A stretch of 64,000 nt of DNA from Pontibacter indicus (GTDB lineage Bacteria > Bacteroidota > Bacteroidia > Cytophagales > Hymenobacteraceae): NCBI RefSeq assembly GCF_900156345.1, contig NZ_FTPP01000002.1:496001-560000 (forward strand), written 5' to 3'. Within the stretch, counting starts at the first letter, position 1. The number at the start of each line of letters is the position of its first letter. The translations under genes were made by a program, and so were the position numbers. Under the pieces are notes generated by a model. It had not been told where the DNA came from and searched no databases. It saw only the letters and a program-made list of their open reading frames with translations. Positions 44,246-52,741 of the stretch are shown piece after piece.

Positions 44246-44641
44246 ATGCGGCACATCAAGCTACTCACCACCGATTCGCTCACCCTTGAATACAACGCGG
44301 TAGAAGATTACCTCGAGGCCACTTGGCATGGGACCTTTACCAGTGAAGTGATTAAGCAGGGCTACGAACAAATCCTGTTCTTCCTACAGAAAGAGCGCTG
44401 CCATAAGTTGCTCGACAACCACCAGGATGTGCAAGGCCTTTGGGTGGAACTCACCGATTGGCTGGCCTATGACTGGCACCAGCGAGCAGAAACGGCGGGA
44501 CTGCAGTTTCATGCCGCCGTTTACTCACGCGACTATTTCAGCCGTCTTTCCACCGACAGGGCCATTGGTCTGGTACGCCACAGTATAGCCAAAGGCTTTG
44601 AAACGACTGAAACCGCCAAAAACTGGCTCAACTCACTCTAA
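44246..44641 (+). CDS. Conserved hypothetical protein, possibly STAS-like
   Basis: The 131-residue cytosolic protein shows LEYNAVEDYLEATWHGTFTSE, a helix ending at RCHKLLDNHQDV, WLAYDWHQRAETAGLQFHAA, then YSRDYFSRLSTDRAI and a final TAKNWLNSL. Such proteins are frequent in Hymenobacteraceae as stand-alone STAS/SEC14-like domains with an LLDN motif after the second strand. The similarity in plan to the protein at 42051 is noted; sequence identity is low. No catalytic residues are evident. It is convergent with the PH-domain gene, two bases apart. Confidence 0.75.
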   Translation: MRHIKLLTTDSLTLEYNAVEDYLEATWHGTFTSEVIKQGYEQILFFLQKERCHKLLDNHQDVQGLWVELTDWLAYDWHQRAETAGLQFHAAVYSRDYFSRLSTDRAIGLVRHSIAKGFETTETAKNWLNSL

Positions 44642-44642
44642 C

Positions 44643-45023
44643 TTATTTGAGCACGTATTTGCTCAGCACCTTGTAGGCATCATTCACGTTGTCGCCCTTT
44701 CGGAACTCCTGCTTGATCGTGGGCGTGGCTTCTCCCGTCAGCCAGATCTTTAGCTCGGCGTCGAAGTCCATCATGCCGGCGCTTTCTTTCGAGAACATCT
44801 TGATGCTGGCGTACGGCACGCTTTGGTATTCGATCTTGGAGCCCGTGAGGCCCTGCTTGTTCACCACGATCAGCCGCTTGTTCGTGAACACGAGCATGTC
44901 GCGGATAAGTCGGAAGGCCTTTTCGATCTGCTCATCGTCGAGCAAGATGGGCTGAAATTCTTTGCTGAGTTTTTCGACAGGCACCGCCGAGGCATGGCCC
45001 ATCAGTCCGTTTAGTAATCCCAT
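44643..45023 (-). CDS. Bacterial PH-domain protein
   Basis: The 126-residue protein matches the bacterial PH-like family: EKLSKEFQPILLDDEQIEKAF, RDMLVFTNKRLIVVNKQGLTG, SKIEYQSVPYASIKMFSKES and AELKIWLTG. These small PH-like proteins form ring-like oligomers in structural studies of the family; their ligand is unknown. No membrane segment is present. The start ATG 45023 gives the family N-terminus (MGLLNGLMGHAS). Confidence 0.87.
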   Translation of the reverse strand: MGLLNGLMGHASAVPVEKLSKEFQPILLDDEQIEKAFRLIRDMLVFTNKRLIVVNKQGLTGSKIEYQSVPYASIKMFSKESAGMMDFDAELKIWLTGEATPTIKQEFRKGDNVNDAYKVLSKYVLK

Positions 45024-45281
45024 AAGGTTAACTGGATAAAGGAATGTTTGACAAAGGACAAAAGGCAGATGCAGGTATAGCCTGCAAGGGCATGCACTGC
45101 GTAATTCGTCCGAATGCTTATACGCACAAACTCCCGATTCTGTCCGCCTATACCTGTTTTCTATCGTATCAGCTGTATATCAAGCATAAAAACACGTACT
45201 TTGTGGCGCAACCACGGCAACGCGCGCCCAGCCTACCCGCACAGGTATAGGAGCACAGCGCCGCGCCACAAAACAGAGCAG

Positions 45282-46859
45282 ATGGAAGTAACCGATATGA
45301 AAATAACGAAGGTAACATATGCCGCCACGGGCGCCTTCTCCCAAACAATAGCCGATTACCTTGCCCAAAGCGAAAAGCTGCAGGCGTTCTATCACCGCTT
45401 TCCGACGCTGGAGGCTTTTGGCGAGCAGCTCAGAGAGAAACAGTTCACGGAGGCCCAGCGCCATACCTTATACCTGGCTTTGCAGGAGCAGTACGGCTCG
45501 GTGGCTGATATTCACCCCGCGGTACGGCAGCATCTGGAATTGTTGCAGCAGCCCAACACCTATACCGTTACCACCGGCCACCAGCTCAATATTTTCACCG
45601 GTCCGCTTTACTTTGTCTACAAGATCGTGACGGCCATCAATACCTGTCGTCACTTGAAGGAGCAGTACCCGGATTACAACTTTGTGCCCGTGTACTGGAT
45701 GGCAACCGAGGACCATGACTTCGCCGAGATCAACCACTTTAACCTGTTTGGCAAGCGCTATACCTGGGAGTCGGAGCAGACAGGTGCCGTTGGCCGCTTC
45801 TCTACCACAGGGCTCGACAAAGTGCTGGAAGAACTGCCCGAGGCTTTTCCGGTTTTTGAGGAAGCCTACCGCAACAGCAAAACACTAGCCGAAGCCACCC
45901 GCGCCATCACGCACGCCCTGTTTGGCGAGTACGGTTTGGTAAGCATCGACGGTGACCATAAGGAACTGAAGAAGGCCCTGCTGCCTGTGGTGGAAAAGGA
46001 ACTGACCGAGCAACTGTCGAACAAGCTGGTAGAGGAGACGAACGCGCAACTGGAGCAACTGGGGTACAGACCGCAAGTGTTTTCACGCGAGATCAACCTG
46101 TTTTACCTGCAGGACGGCCTGCGCGAGCGCATTGTGCAGGAAGGCGACTGGTATAAGATCCTTAACACCGACCTCAGTTTTTCGCAGCAGGAAATTTTGC
46201 AGGAGGCGCAGCAGCATCCGGAGCGCTTTAGTCCGAACGTGATTCTGCGCCCGCTGTACGAGGAGATGGTGCTGCCGAATCTGGCCTACATTGGCGGTGG
46301 GGCCGAAGTGGCGTACTGGTTCCAGCTTTGTAAGGTGTTCGAGGCCCATCAGGTAACTTTCCCGATCATCATGCTGCGCAACTCGGCCCTTTACATCAGC
46401 AAACCCAATGCTACCCGCATGCACAAGCTAGGGCTGCAGCCGCTCGATCTGTTCCAGGATTACCAGGAGCTCAAGAAAAAGCTATCATCGCAGCTGCACG
46501 AAGCGGACATCAACCTGGAGACGCAGCGCGAGGCCCTGGCACAAGCTTTTAAACAGGTAGAGGAGCTGGCCGCAGGTATAGACCCGACTTTGGTGAAGGC
46601 CGTGGGAGCCGAACAGCAGAAAGCCGCCAACTCCCTGCACATGCTCGAAAAAAAGCTCTCCAAAGCCCGCGACAGCAAACATGAGCAGACCTTCAAACAA
46701 CTCGAGAACCTGAAGGACAAGCTTTTCCCGAATGGCAGCCTGCAGGAGCGCCAGGACAACCTGCTCTCGTACCAGACCAATCACCCGAACCTTATACTTG
46801 CGCTGGTGGAGGCCTTTGACCCGCTGGAGTTCAAATTCACAATACTGGAGGAGGAGTAA
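45282..46859 (+). CDS. bshC: Bacillithiol biosynthesis cysteine-adding enzyme BshC
   Basis: BshC ligates cysteine to glucosaminyl-malate as the last step to bacillithiol. The 525-residue protein has the family opening (ADYLAQSEKLQAFYHRFPTL), TVTTGHQLNIFTGPLYFVYK, VPVYWMATEDHDFAEINHF (nucleotide-site-like HD pair) and YIGGGAEVAYWFQL, followed by a long coiled-coil C-terminal part. ATG 45282 is chosen over upstream ATGs because the family starts near MKITKVTY. The stop overlaps the next ATG (TAATG), coupling it to the folate cyclo-ligase. Confidence 0.95.
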   Translation: MEVTDMKITKVTYAATGAFSQTIADYLAQSEKLQAFYHRFPTLEAFGEQLREKQFTEAQRHTLYLALQEQYGSVADIHPAVRQHLELLQQPNTYTVTTGHQLNIFTGPLYFVYKIVTAINTCRHLKEQYPDYNFVPVYWMATEDHDFAEINHFNLFGKRYTWESEQTGAVGRFSTTGLDKVLEELPEAFPVFEEAYRNSKTLAEATRAITHALFGEYGLVSIDGDHKELKKALLPVVEKELTEQLSNKLVEETNAQLEQLGYRPQVFSREINLFYLQDGLRERIVQEGDWYKILNTDLSFSQQEILQEAQQHPERFSPNVILRPLYEEMVLPNLAYIGGGAEVAYWFQLCKVFEAHQVTFPIIMLRNSALYISKPNATRMHKLGLQPLDLFQDYQELKKKLSSQLHEADINLETQREALAQAFKQVEELAAGIDPTLVKAVGAEQQKAANSLHMLEKKLSKARDSKHEQTFKQLENLKDKLFPNGSLQERQDNLLSYQTNHPNLILALVEAFDPLEFKFTILEEE

Positions 46860-47440
46860 TGCGCAAGGCCGAGCTGCGAAAAACCATGCTGCAACGCCGC
46901 CGGGCACTGTCGGTGGATGAGGTGGCCGTGCGTAGCCTGCGCATTGCGGATCTGTTTTTCCGGCACTTCCCGCTGCAGGCGGGGCAGACGGTGCACGTGT
47001 TCCTGCCTATCGTTAAAAACAACGAGGTGAACACCTGGCCCATCATCGAGCGGCTGCGGCTGGAGCACCCCGAGGTGCGGGTGGTGGTGCCTGTGACCGA
47101 TGCGGCCCAGAATGTGCTCACCCACCATCACCTCACCGAGGAGTCGGTGCTGGTGGAGAATGCCTGGGGTATACCGGAGCCAAAAGATGCCCAAATCGTG
47201 CATGCCCACGAGGTAGACTTGGTGCTGATCCCTTTGCTGGCTTTCGACAGGTATGGCCACCGGGTAGGGTATGGCAAAGGCTTCTACGACCGCTTTCTGG
47301 CCGACTGCCGGCCTGATGTGGTGAAGGTAGGCCTCTCGCTAGAGCCGCCTGTGGAGCAAATCGCAGACCCCAACGAGTTTGACGTACCGCTAGACTTTGC
47401 CATCACGCCCGTGGGCGTTTGGCCCGAAGCTATACCTTAG
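46859..47440 (+). CDS. 5-formyltetrahydrofolate cyclo-ligase
   Basis: The enzyme recycles 5-formyl-THF to 5,10-methenyl-THF with ATP. The 193-residue protein has MRKAELRKTMLQRRRALS, VHVFLPIVKNNEVNTWP and the ATP-binding signature LIPLLAFDRYGHRVGYGKGFYDRFL. It is translationally coupled to bshC by a one-base overlap. The C-terminus (FDVPLDFAITPVGVW) is the standard end. Cytosolic. Confidence 0.95.
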   Translation: MRKAELRKTMLQRRRALSVDEVAVRSLRIADLFFRHFPLQAGQTVHVFLPIVKNNEVNTWPIIERLRLEHPEVRVVVPVTDAAQNVLTHHHLTEESVLVENAWGIPEPKDAQIVHAHEVDLVLIPLLAFDRYGHRVGYGKGFYDRFLADCRPDVVKVGLSLEPPVEQIADPNEFDVPLDFAITPVGVWPEAIP

Positions 47441-47462
47441 CCCCCGTTCGCAACTGTCTTTC

Positions 47463-47490
47463 AAGCGCTCCTTTTCTGGCAGCGCTTTTT
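47463..47490 (+). terminator. Terminator of the bshC operon
   Basis: AAGCGCT / AGCGCTT arms with an 11-base loop and a T5 run, 22 bases after the stop. Confidence 0.75.
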
Positions 47491-47511
47491 ATTTCTAAGG
47501 TATAACCAAAC

Positions 47512-47546
47512 AAAAAGCCCTGCTGCAGGGGCTGCAACAGGGCTTT
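47512..47546 (-). terminator. Terminator of the small hypothetical gene
   Basis: AAAGCCCTG / CAGGGCTTT arms extend inward with G-U pairing, followed on the minus strand by a T-run. Confidence 0.75.
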
Positions 47547-47566
47547 AAGGGGGACGCTATCAGCGC

Positions 47567-47872
47567 TTATTTCTTCTTGCCGTTTACTACCTGGCGGAGC
47601 TGAGCCACAGGACCGAATTCAGCCTGCTCAATGGTTTTGCCACCCAGATAGATTTTGCGCAACTGCACTTCAACAGGTGCCATGGTGCGGGTCATGTCTG
47701 AGCTCACCACTTTGGTGTAAAATTCACGGGCCTCCAAAACGGCGCCGCGCTCAAACTGGTGTCTTGATTCGTTTTTGTTAACGGGCAGCCCAGGAATTAC
47801 CTGGTAAGTTGTGCACACTACTTCGTACTTCGCCTGGAAAGGCTTCACCACTTTCTGTAATAATTTCTTCAT
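47567..47872 (-). CDS. Hypothetical protein, 101 aa
   Basis: This is a small basic protein: MKKLLQKVVKPFQAKYEVVC, a middle with GLPVNKNESRHQFERGAVLEAREFYTKVV, and an end rich in Lys. No signal peptide, membrane helix or known motif was recognised. The regular charge pattern (RKIYLGGKTIEQAEF) and terminators on both sides support it as a gene. The frame runs 15 codons further upstream, but ATG 47872 gives a normal start. A role cannot be proposed. Confidence 0.7.
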   Translation of the reverse strand: MKKLLQKVVKPFQAKYEVVCTTYQVIPGLPVNKNESRHQFERGAVLEAREFYTKVVSSDMTRTMAPVEVQLRKIYLGGKTIEQAEFGPVAQLRQVVNGKKK

Positions 47873-48078
47873 TTTGCTTCCTGTTGATTTGCTTTCATTG
47901 CTCTTAAGACAATGCAAAATAAGACTTAATTCCAGAAATAAAACAATTTATATAACACAGGGCGAAAAAAAATTGCTGGAAGGCGAATGTAAGTGGTTGT
48001 TTTATACTTTGTTAAGATAAAACTTTACTGTAGGCAACTAAACTCAGACAGCTTGGGATAAAACAAAGGTAAAAAACA

Positions 48079-48119
48079 AGGCCCGTATATCTGGCAAATG
48101 CCTAAGGTATACGGGCCTT
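48079..48119. terminator. Terminator after glutathione peroxidase gene
   Basis: A perfect 12-bp stem (48079-48090 with 48108-48119) has an 18-base loop that contains CCTAAGG leading into TATACGGG. It lies 26 bases beyond the stop of the minus-strand gene. Confidence 0.7.
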
Positions 48120-48145
48120 ATTTGGATGCGCAACTTGCTGATATG

Positions 48146-48685
48146 CTATTTGTTAGATTCCTGAGCTTTGTCAGGTGCTGCAGCGGCTTTGGGCAGTAGG
48201 CGCTCTATGTCCGGTGTTAGCTTCTCGGGTTTGGTGATCGGGGCGTAGCGTTTCACAGGCTTTCCGTCGGCATCGATCAGGAACTTGGTGAAGTTCCATT
48301 TCACGCGGCTGCCCAGTAGTCCGCCCAGCTCCGACTTCAGGTAGCGGAACACGGGGTGGGCGTTGCTGCCGTTCACGTCTACTTTCTCCATCATCGGGAA
48401 GCTCACGCCATAGTTGATCAGGCAACCCTGCTCAATTTCCTCTTTGCCGCCCGGCTCCTGGTTACCGAACTGGTTGCAGGGGAAGCCCAGTATCACCAGG
48501 CCGTCGTCTTTGTATTTTTTGTACAGATCTTCCAGGCCTTCGTACTGCGGTGTGAAACCACAGTGGCTGGCAGTGTTCACCACCAGCACGACTTTTCCTT
48601 TAAAGTCCTCCATGTTCACTTCCTTGCCCTGCAAAGAAGTTGCCGACAGGTTATAGAACGGGCTGTTATTCTGAGATGTGCTCAT
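48146..48685 (-). CDS. Glutathione peroxidase-family thiol peroxidase
   Basis: The 179-residue thioredoxin-fold enzyme has the peroxidatic Cys in NTASHCGFTPQYEGL (Cys in place of selenocysteine), the second Cys in LGFPCNQFGNQEPG and the WNF triad element in KWNFTKFLID. It reduces hydroperoxides; in Cys-type bacterial members thioredoxin is the usual reductant. Because the neighbourhood encodes a bacillithiol enzyme, a low-molecular-weight thiol partner other than glutathione is possible (inference). The end is a poorly conserved Ala/Lys-rich tail. ATG 48685 is chosen because MSTSQNNSPFYNLS is the family-like start. Confidence 0.93.
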   Translation of the reverse strand: MSTSQNNSPFYNLSATSLQGKEVNMEDFKGKVVLVVNTASHCGFTPQYEGLEDLYKKYKDDGLVILGFPCNQFGNQEPGGKEEIEQGCLINYGVSFPMMEKVDVNGSNAHPVFRYLKSELGGLLGSRVKWNFTKFLIDADGKPVKRYAPITKPEKLTPDIERLLPKAAAAPDKAQESNK

Positions 48686-48736
48686 GTATTCTTTTAGGTA
48701 TATGCTATACCTCAACCGGAAATCTTCAAAAAGGTT

Positions 48737-49414
48737 TTATTCGGTAGGCCGGATGCCGCGCGTCATCTCTCGTTTTCCCGGAGGGCCCGGCAGGGCTTCT
48801 ACCTGGTAGCCGGCCGCTTTCAGACTGCGCTTAAACGAGCCTTTGGCGCAATAGGTCACCAGCACGCCGCCGGGGCGAGTAGCCTGGAACAGCTTGGCAA
48901 ACATTTCGTCCGACCACAGTTCGGGCTGCTTTTCGGGCGCGAAGGCGTCGAAGTAAATCAGGTCGTAGTAGGCGCGCGGCGGTACGAACTCCTCAAGCGT
49001 CTCGTGGATCTTCTGCAGCGTGAAGTAGGGAATAACATCAATCGGTTCGTTCCAGGGGGCGCGGTGCAGGTTCAGGAACACGTCGTGCAACTCCGGGTTC
49101 AGGATCACCTTGTCGAACTGCAGCTGCTCCACCACCTCCATGGTCAGCGGAAACTTCTCCAGCGTGTCGTACTGGATGAAGGCTTTCTGGGCCAGCGCGA
49201 AAGGATAGGTGAGAATGGCGTTGAGGCCGGTGCCGAAACCCACCTCCAGTAGCTTGATGTCTTTGCGAAGATTGAGCACATGCTCCAGACCGTGCTTAAT
49301 AAAGACATGCTGCGACTCCTGCAAAGCACCGTGCACCGAGTGGTAGTGCTCGTTCATTTCGGGCACATACAGGGTGTAGGAGCCGTCTTTGGTCTGCCTG
49401 ATTTCGAGATGCAT
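48737..49414 (-). CDS. mnmD: tRNA 5-methylaminomethyl-2-thiouridine methyltransferase domain protein (MnmD)
   Basis: The 225-residue protein is a stand-alone MnmD (the methyltransferase half of MnmC). It has the SAM loop LLEVGFGTGLNAILTY, an acidic post-II turn, LIYFDAFAPEKQPELWSDEMF, and LVTYCAKGSFKRSLKAAGY, followed by the typical end PPGKREMTRG. It completes mnm5s2U at the wobble position of several tRNAs. No FAD-dependent MnmC oxidase domain is fused. It lies 51 bases upstream of the peroxidase gene on the same strand. Confidence 0.95.
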   Translation of the reverse strand: MHLEIRQTKDGSYTLYVPEMNEHYHSVHGALQESQHVFIKHGLEHVLNLRKDIKLLEVGFGTGLNAILTYPFALAQKAFIQYDTLEKFPLTMEVVEQLQFDKVILNPELHDVFLNLHRAPWNEPIDVIPYFTLQKIHETLEEFVPPRAYYDLIYFDAFAPEKQPELWSDEMFAKLFQATRPGGVLVTYCAKGSFKRSLKAAGYQVEALPGPPGKREMTRGIRPTE

Positions 49415-49851
49415 GATTATTTGTTTAATTTACAAATGTAAGCAATGGTTGGAGAATAATGAGGAATGAGTAATGATTAATGAATAGGGAGGAATAAGGA
49501 ATAAATAATGAGTAATGAATAGTGATTAATGATTAATGATTAATGAAGAATCGCCAGTGCGTAATGATTAGAGACAAATGATTAACGCGATGAACCACTT
49601 CACAACTAAGCTGCTAACTCGCTATTTCCTGAGCCCTAACTCTACGCAGCTGATTCTGATACTGGTGTCCCGTGAAAGCATTTCAGATATTGTAGGAACA
49701 GGTCGCGACCTCTCCGAATCGTGCACATATATTCATGTCCGGATCACACTCCAGCTCCCAATAACAATCGTGCACCAAACAATCAACAATTTAACCATCC
49801 AGCCATTCAACTTTATACCTTTCTAACTTTCTACCTTTTTAACTTAAAAAC
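49415..49851. other. Gene-free spacer (437 bases) with TTAATGA repeats and T-rich leader
   Basis: The first part is the TTAATGA repeat array (49460-49576). After it lie a 10-bp palindrome GGTCGCGACC at 49701-49710 and a T/C-rich tract with ATACCTTTCTAACTTTCTACC just before the thioesterase gene. The 82-codon frame at 49578-49826 has no family resemblance and is not called. Confidence 0.6.
49460..49576. repeat. Direct TTAATGA / TAATGAATA repeat array
   Basis: About 117 bases consist of tandem and near-tandem copies of GATTAATGA-type words, with three GATTAATGAT units in a row near 49520-49545. The same words form the spacer at 9847-9921. Confidence 0.75.
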
Positions 49852-50280
49852 ATGCCCCGCATCAAAGTAGCTATACCTGACCACGTTTCTTTCGAAACTG
49901 CTATACCTGTCCGCATCACCGACCTGAACTACGGCGCCCACCTGGGCAACGATGCGCTGCTCTCCATTCTGCACGAGGCACGGCTGCAACTGCTGAAACA
50001 CTTCGGCTATACCGAGCTCGATCTGGGCGGTGCCAGCCTGATCATGGCCGATGTGGCCATCGAGTATAAGGGCGAGGGCTTTTATGGCGATGTGCTCACG
50101 CTGAAGCTGGCATTCGACGATGTGCACAAGTATGGCTTCGATATTACCTACCACGTGCTCAACCAAAACGGCAAGGAAGTGGCCCGCGCCAAGACGGGTA
50201 TGCTGTGCTTCAATTACCAGGAAAGAAAATTAATGGCACTGCCCAACGAAGTAAAAGCCCGGATTGAAACTAAAGCCTAA
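49852..50280 (+). CDS. Hotdog-fold acyl-CoA thioesterase
   Basis: The 142-residue protein has the 4-hydroxybenzoyl-CoA thioesterase pattern: VRITDLNYGAHLGNDALLSILHEARLQLL (with the active-site Asp position replaced by Asn-Tyr-Gly-Ala-His), VAIEYKGEGFYGDVLTLKLAF and a C-terminal hydrophobic strand. It hydrolyses acyl-CoA; the chain specificity cannot be told. It lies 21 bases before rlmN, so the two may be cotranscribed, although their functions are unrelated. Two motif copies encode Ala-Ile-Pro within the first 20 residues. Confidence 0.9.
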   Translation: MPRIKVAIPDHVSFETAIPVRITDLNYGAHLGNDALLSILHEARLQLLKHFGYTELDLGGASLIMADVAIEYKGEGFYGDVLTLKLAFDDVHKYGFDITYHVLNQNGKEVARAKTGMLCFNYQERKLMALPNEVKARIETKA

Positions 50281-50301
50281 GTATTTTTGTAATTTTGTGG
50301 T

Positions 50302-51375
50302 ATGAATTTGATTGCAGATATTCCCGTTTTAACAAAAAAAGACATTCGTAAGCTGTCGCTCGACGATCTGAAAGCCTGGCTCGTGGAGCAGGGCGAGAAA
50401 GCGTTCCGTGCCAAGCAGGTATACGAATGGATCTGGAAGCACTCGGCCCAGTCGTTTGAGGAGATGAACAACGTGAGCCTGGCCCTGCGCGAAAAGCTGG
50501 ACCAGCACTTTGCCATTAACGCCGTGCAGGTGGCCACCAAGCAGATCAGCAACGACGGCACCATCAAGTCTGCCTTCAAACTCTACGACAACAACATTGT
50601 AGAAGGTGTGCTCATACCGCACGAAGAACGCAAGACGGCCTGCGTGAGCAGCCAGGTCGGTTGCTCGCTTACTTGTAAGTTCTGCGCCACCGGTTACATG
50701 GACCGCGTGCGCAACCTCGATGCCGCCGAAATCTACGACCAGGTGGTGCGCATCAACCAGCAGAGCCTGGAGCAGTACGGACAGCCGCTTTCCAACATTG
50801 TGTACATGGGCATGGGCGAGCCGATGCTCAACTACGCCAACGTGATGAAGAGCATCGAGCGCATTACGGCGCACGACGGCTTAGGAATGGCTGCACGCCG
50901 CATTACAGTGAGCACAGCCGGCATTGCGAAGATGATCAAGAAGATGGCCGACGATGGTGTGAAAGCTAACCTGGCCCTGTCGCTGCACGCGGCCAACGAC
51001 GAGAAGCGCAACCAGATCATGCCGATCAACGAGACGAACTCGCTGGAGGCGCTGACCGATGCGCTGAAACACTTCCATCAGGTAACGGGCCGCAAGGTGA
51101 CCTACGAGTACATCGTGTTCCAGAACTTCAACGACACGCTGGAGGATGCGGAAGAACTGTACCGTTTCTCAAAGGTGATCCCTTGCAAGATCAACCTGAT
51201 CGAGTACAACCCGATTGAGAACGCCGATTATAAGAATACTGACGAAGAGCGCTGGCAGAACTTCATTTACTACCTCGCCGATCGTGGCGTGCAGGTGAAC
51301 GTGCGCCGCAGCCGTGGCAAAGACATCGATGCCGCCTGCGGACAGCTCGCCGTAAAAGAGAAACAGCCCGCTTAA
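50302..51375 (+). CDS. rlmN: 23S rRNA (adenine-2503-C2)/tRNA methyltransferase
   Basis: RlmN is a radical-SAM enzyme that methylates A2503 of 23S rRNA and A37 of some tRNAs. The 357-residue protein has the cluster motif CSLTCKFC (about 121-128), SLHAANDEKRNQIMPIN and the C-terminal DIDAACGQLA with the methyl-carrier Cys. N-terminal residues (ADIPVLTKKDIRKLSLDDLK) are the usual accessory domain. The start ATG 50302 is typical. It is followed by a 17-bp terminator. Confidence 0.97.
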   Translation: MNLIADIPVLTKKDIRKLSLDDLKAWLVEQGEKAFRAKQVYEWIWKHSAQSFEEMNNVSLALREKLDQHFAINAVQVATKQISNDGTIKSAFKLYDNNIVEGVLIPHEERKTACVSSQVGCSLTCKFCATGYMDRVRNLDAAEIYDQVVRINQQSLEQYGQPLSNIVYMGMGEPMLNYANVMKSIERITAHDGLGMAARRITVSTAGIAKMIKKMADDGVKANLALSLHAANDEKRNQIMPINETNSLEALTDALKHFHQVTGRKVTYEYIVFQNFNDTLEDAEELYRFSKVIPCKINLIEYNPIENADYKNTDEERWQNFIYYLADRGVQVNVRRSRGKDIDAACGQLAVKEKQPA

Positions 51376-51394
51376 CACGTCAGCTATACCTCAT

Positions 51395-51434
51395 GCAAAA
51401 GGCCCCTGCTATACCTGTAGCAGGGGCCTTTTGC
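51395..51434. terminator. 17-bp terminator with the genome word in its loop
   Basis: A perfect 17-bp stem (51395-51411 with 51418-51434) has the 6-base loop TACCTG, so CTATACCTGTAG forms the tip. A- and T-runs make it bidirectional between rlmN and the convergent BrkB-like gene. Confidence 0.9.
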
Positions 51435-51452
51435 TATACCTTAGTTTTCGGG

Positions 51453-52442
51453 TCAGCTGGCTTTGTTGAACCTGCCTTCCGGCCTTGGTCTGCCACTGGA
51501 AATGTCGTGTGGGTTTTGGGTGACTTCCTGCTCTCTGAAAAGCACGGCATGGGCCTTCGGCCGAATTTCCTGACCAAACTCGGCGGCATACTGCTGGGTG
51601 AACTCGGCCCCAAACAGCACGATGAGCGAGGAGTAATAAATCCACACCAGAATCACGATGATAGAGCCAGCCGCACCATAGGCCGAGCCCGGGTCGCTGG
51701 TGCTGATGAACCAACTGATCAGAAACTTGCCGATCGTGAAGAGTAAAGCCGTGATCAGAGCGCCCACCCATACATCGCGCCATTTGATATAGGCATCCGG
51801 CAGATACTTAAAAATAAGCGAGAACAGGGCCGTGATGATGGCAACTGACAACACAAAGTCCATCGCCTTAATCAGAAAATAGAGCACATCAGGGGAGATG
51901 AACTGCAGGTAGTTGTCGAATATCTGGCGGAGGTATTCGCTCAGGATGGAGATGACAGCGCTCAGCAGAAGCGACACCAGCATGAGCAGGGCGATGCTCA
52001 GCACGATGCCAAACGAGAACATGCGTACCTTCAGCATTTTCACGATGCCGTTTGTCGGCTTGGCCTTCACGTTCCATACCCGGTTCAGCGACTCCTGCAG
52101 GGTGGCAAAGAAGGTGGTGGATGCAAAGATCAAGGTACCTATACCTATCCAGAAGGCAATGCCGCCGCCTTCGCTCAAGGCCGCGTTCTGCACAATGGTC
52201 TCAATGGATTCGGCTGCGCTGGGGCCTATGGCAGTAGAGATCTGTGCGGAGAGTTCACCTGAAACCGCCTTTTCCCCTAAAAAGAACCCTGCGGCCTGTA
52301 TGATGATAACGAGCAAGGGAGGTATAGAGAAGATGGCGTTAAAGGCCAGCGCCGCTGCTAGCATCAAGGAACCATTGTCCAGAAATCCGTTGAAGGTGTT
52401 CTTGGTAAGCGGGAATATAATGCTGGTGATAGATTTCGTCAT
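51453..52442 (-). CDS. YihY / virulence factor BrkB family membrane protein
   Basis: The 329-residue inner-membrane protein has six predicted helices. Recognisable segments are SLMLAAALAFNAIFSIPPLLVII, FWIGIGTLIFASTTFFATLQESLNRVW and KYLPDAYIKWRDVWVGALITALLF, then AAGSIIVILVWIYYSSLIVLFGAEFTQQYA near the end, all YihY/BrkB landmarks. Transport activity is not established; BrkB was once linked to serum resistance and YihY was misnamed RNase BN. The C-terminal about 30 residues are charged and cytoplasmic. Confidence 0.93.
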   Translation of the reverse strand: MTKSITSIIFPLTKNTFNGFLDNGSLMLAAALAFNAIFSIPPLLVIIIQAAGFFLGEKAVSGELSAQISTAIGPSAAESIETIVQNAALSEGGGIAFWIGIGTLIFASTTFFATLQESLNRVWNVKAKPTNGIVKMLKVRMFSFGIVLSIALLMLVSLLLSAVISILSEYLRQIFDNYLQFISPDVLYFLIKAMDFVLSVAIITALFSLIFKYLPDAYIKWRDVWVGALITALLFTIGKFLISWFISTSDPGSAYGAAGSIIVILVWIYYSSLIVLFGAEFTQQYAAEFGQEIRPKAHAVLFREQEVTQNPHDISSGRPRPEGRFNKAS

Positions 52443-52504
52443 ATTGTTCGTCTGTGTCAGAATAGCTTTTTGATACGGCAGCGGGAAATGTTAGGTTGGA
52501 AACC

Positions 52505-52566
52505 CTACAGCTTGCTGATGGTAGCCGTGAGGTGGCCGTGGGTATTCACGACGGCTGTATACCTGC
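52505..52566 (-). pseudogene. Decayed 3' end of a second DUF4403 gene
   Basis: On the minus strand this 62-base stretch reads AGIQ, then after a one-base deletion VVNTHGHLTATISKL and a stop. The intact DUF4403 gene ends AGIQAVVNARGNLTATIDKL. At the DNA level 48 of 63 aligned positions match 53589-53651, with one gap. Upstream of it the similarity fades. It is therefore a frameshifted fragment of a former paralogue, about 1 kb from the intact copy and on the same strand. Confidence 0.75.
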
Positions 52567-52741
52567 TGTGACTATATCCGTGGATGATGCAGCAGGCTTT
52601 TGGGCTTGACGTCAAATTTATTGCGGATTTAACCAAAGTATCACGGTCGTAATGGCTTGAATTACTGTCACCTGTAGCGAGATGACGACATCTTGCGCAG
52701 GTATAAATTCGTACACGGGAGCGAACGTAAAGTATGGCTCG

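Noticed and set aside
48146..48685. Selenocysteine in the glutathione peroxidase
   Set aside because: The active-site codon is an ordinary Cys codon; no in-frame TGA is involved.
49578..49826. 82-codon frame before the thioesterase gene
   Set aside because: Starts at the edge of a repeat array, contains a palindrome and T-rich tract, and has no coherent protein character.
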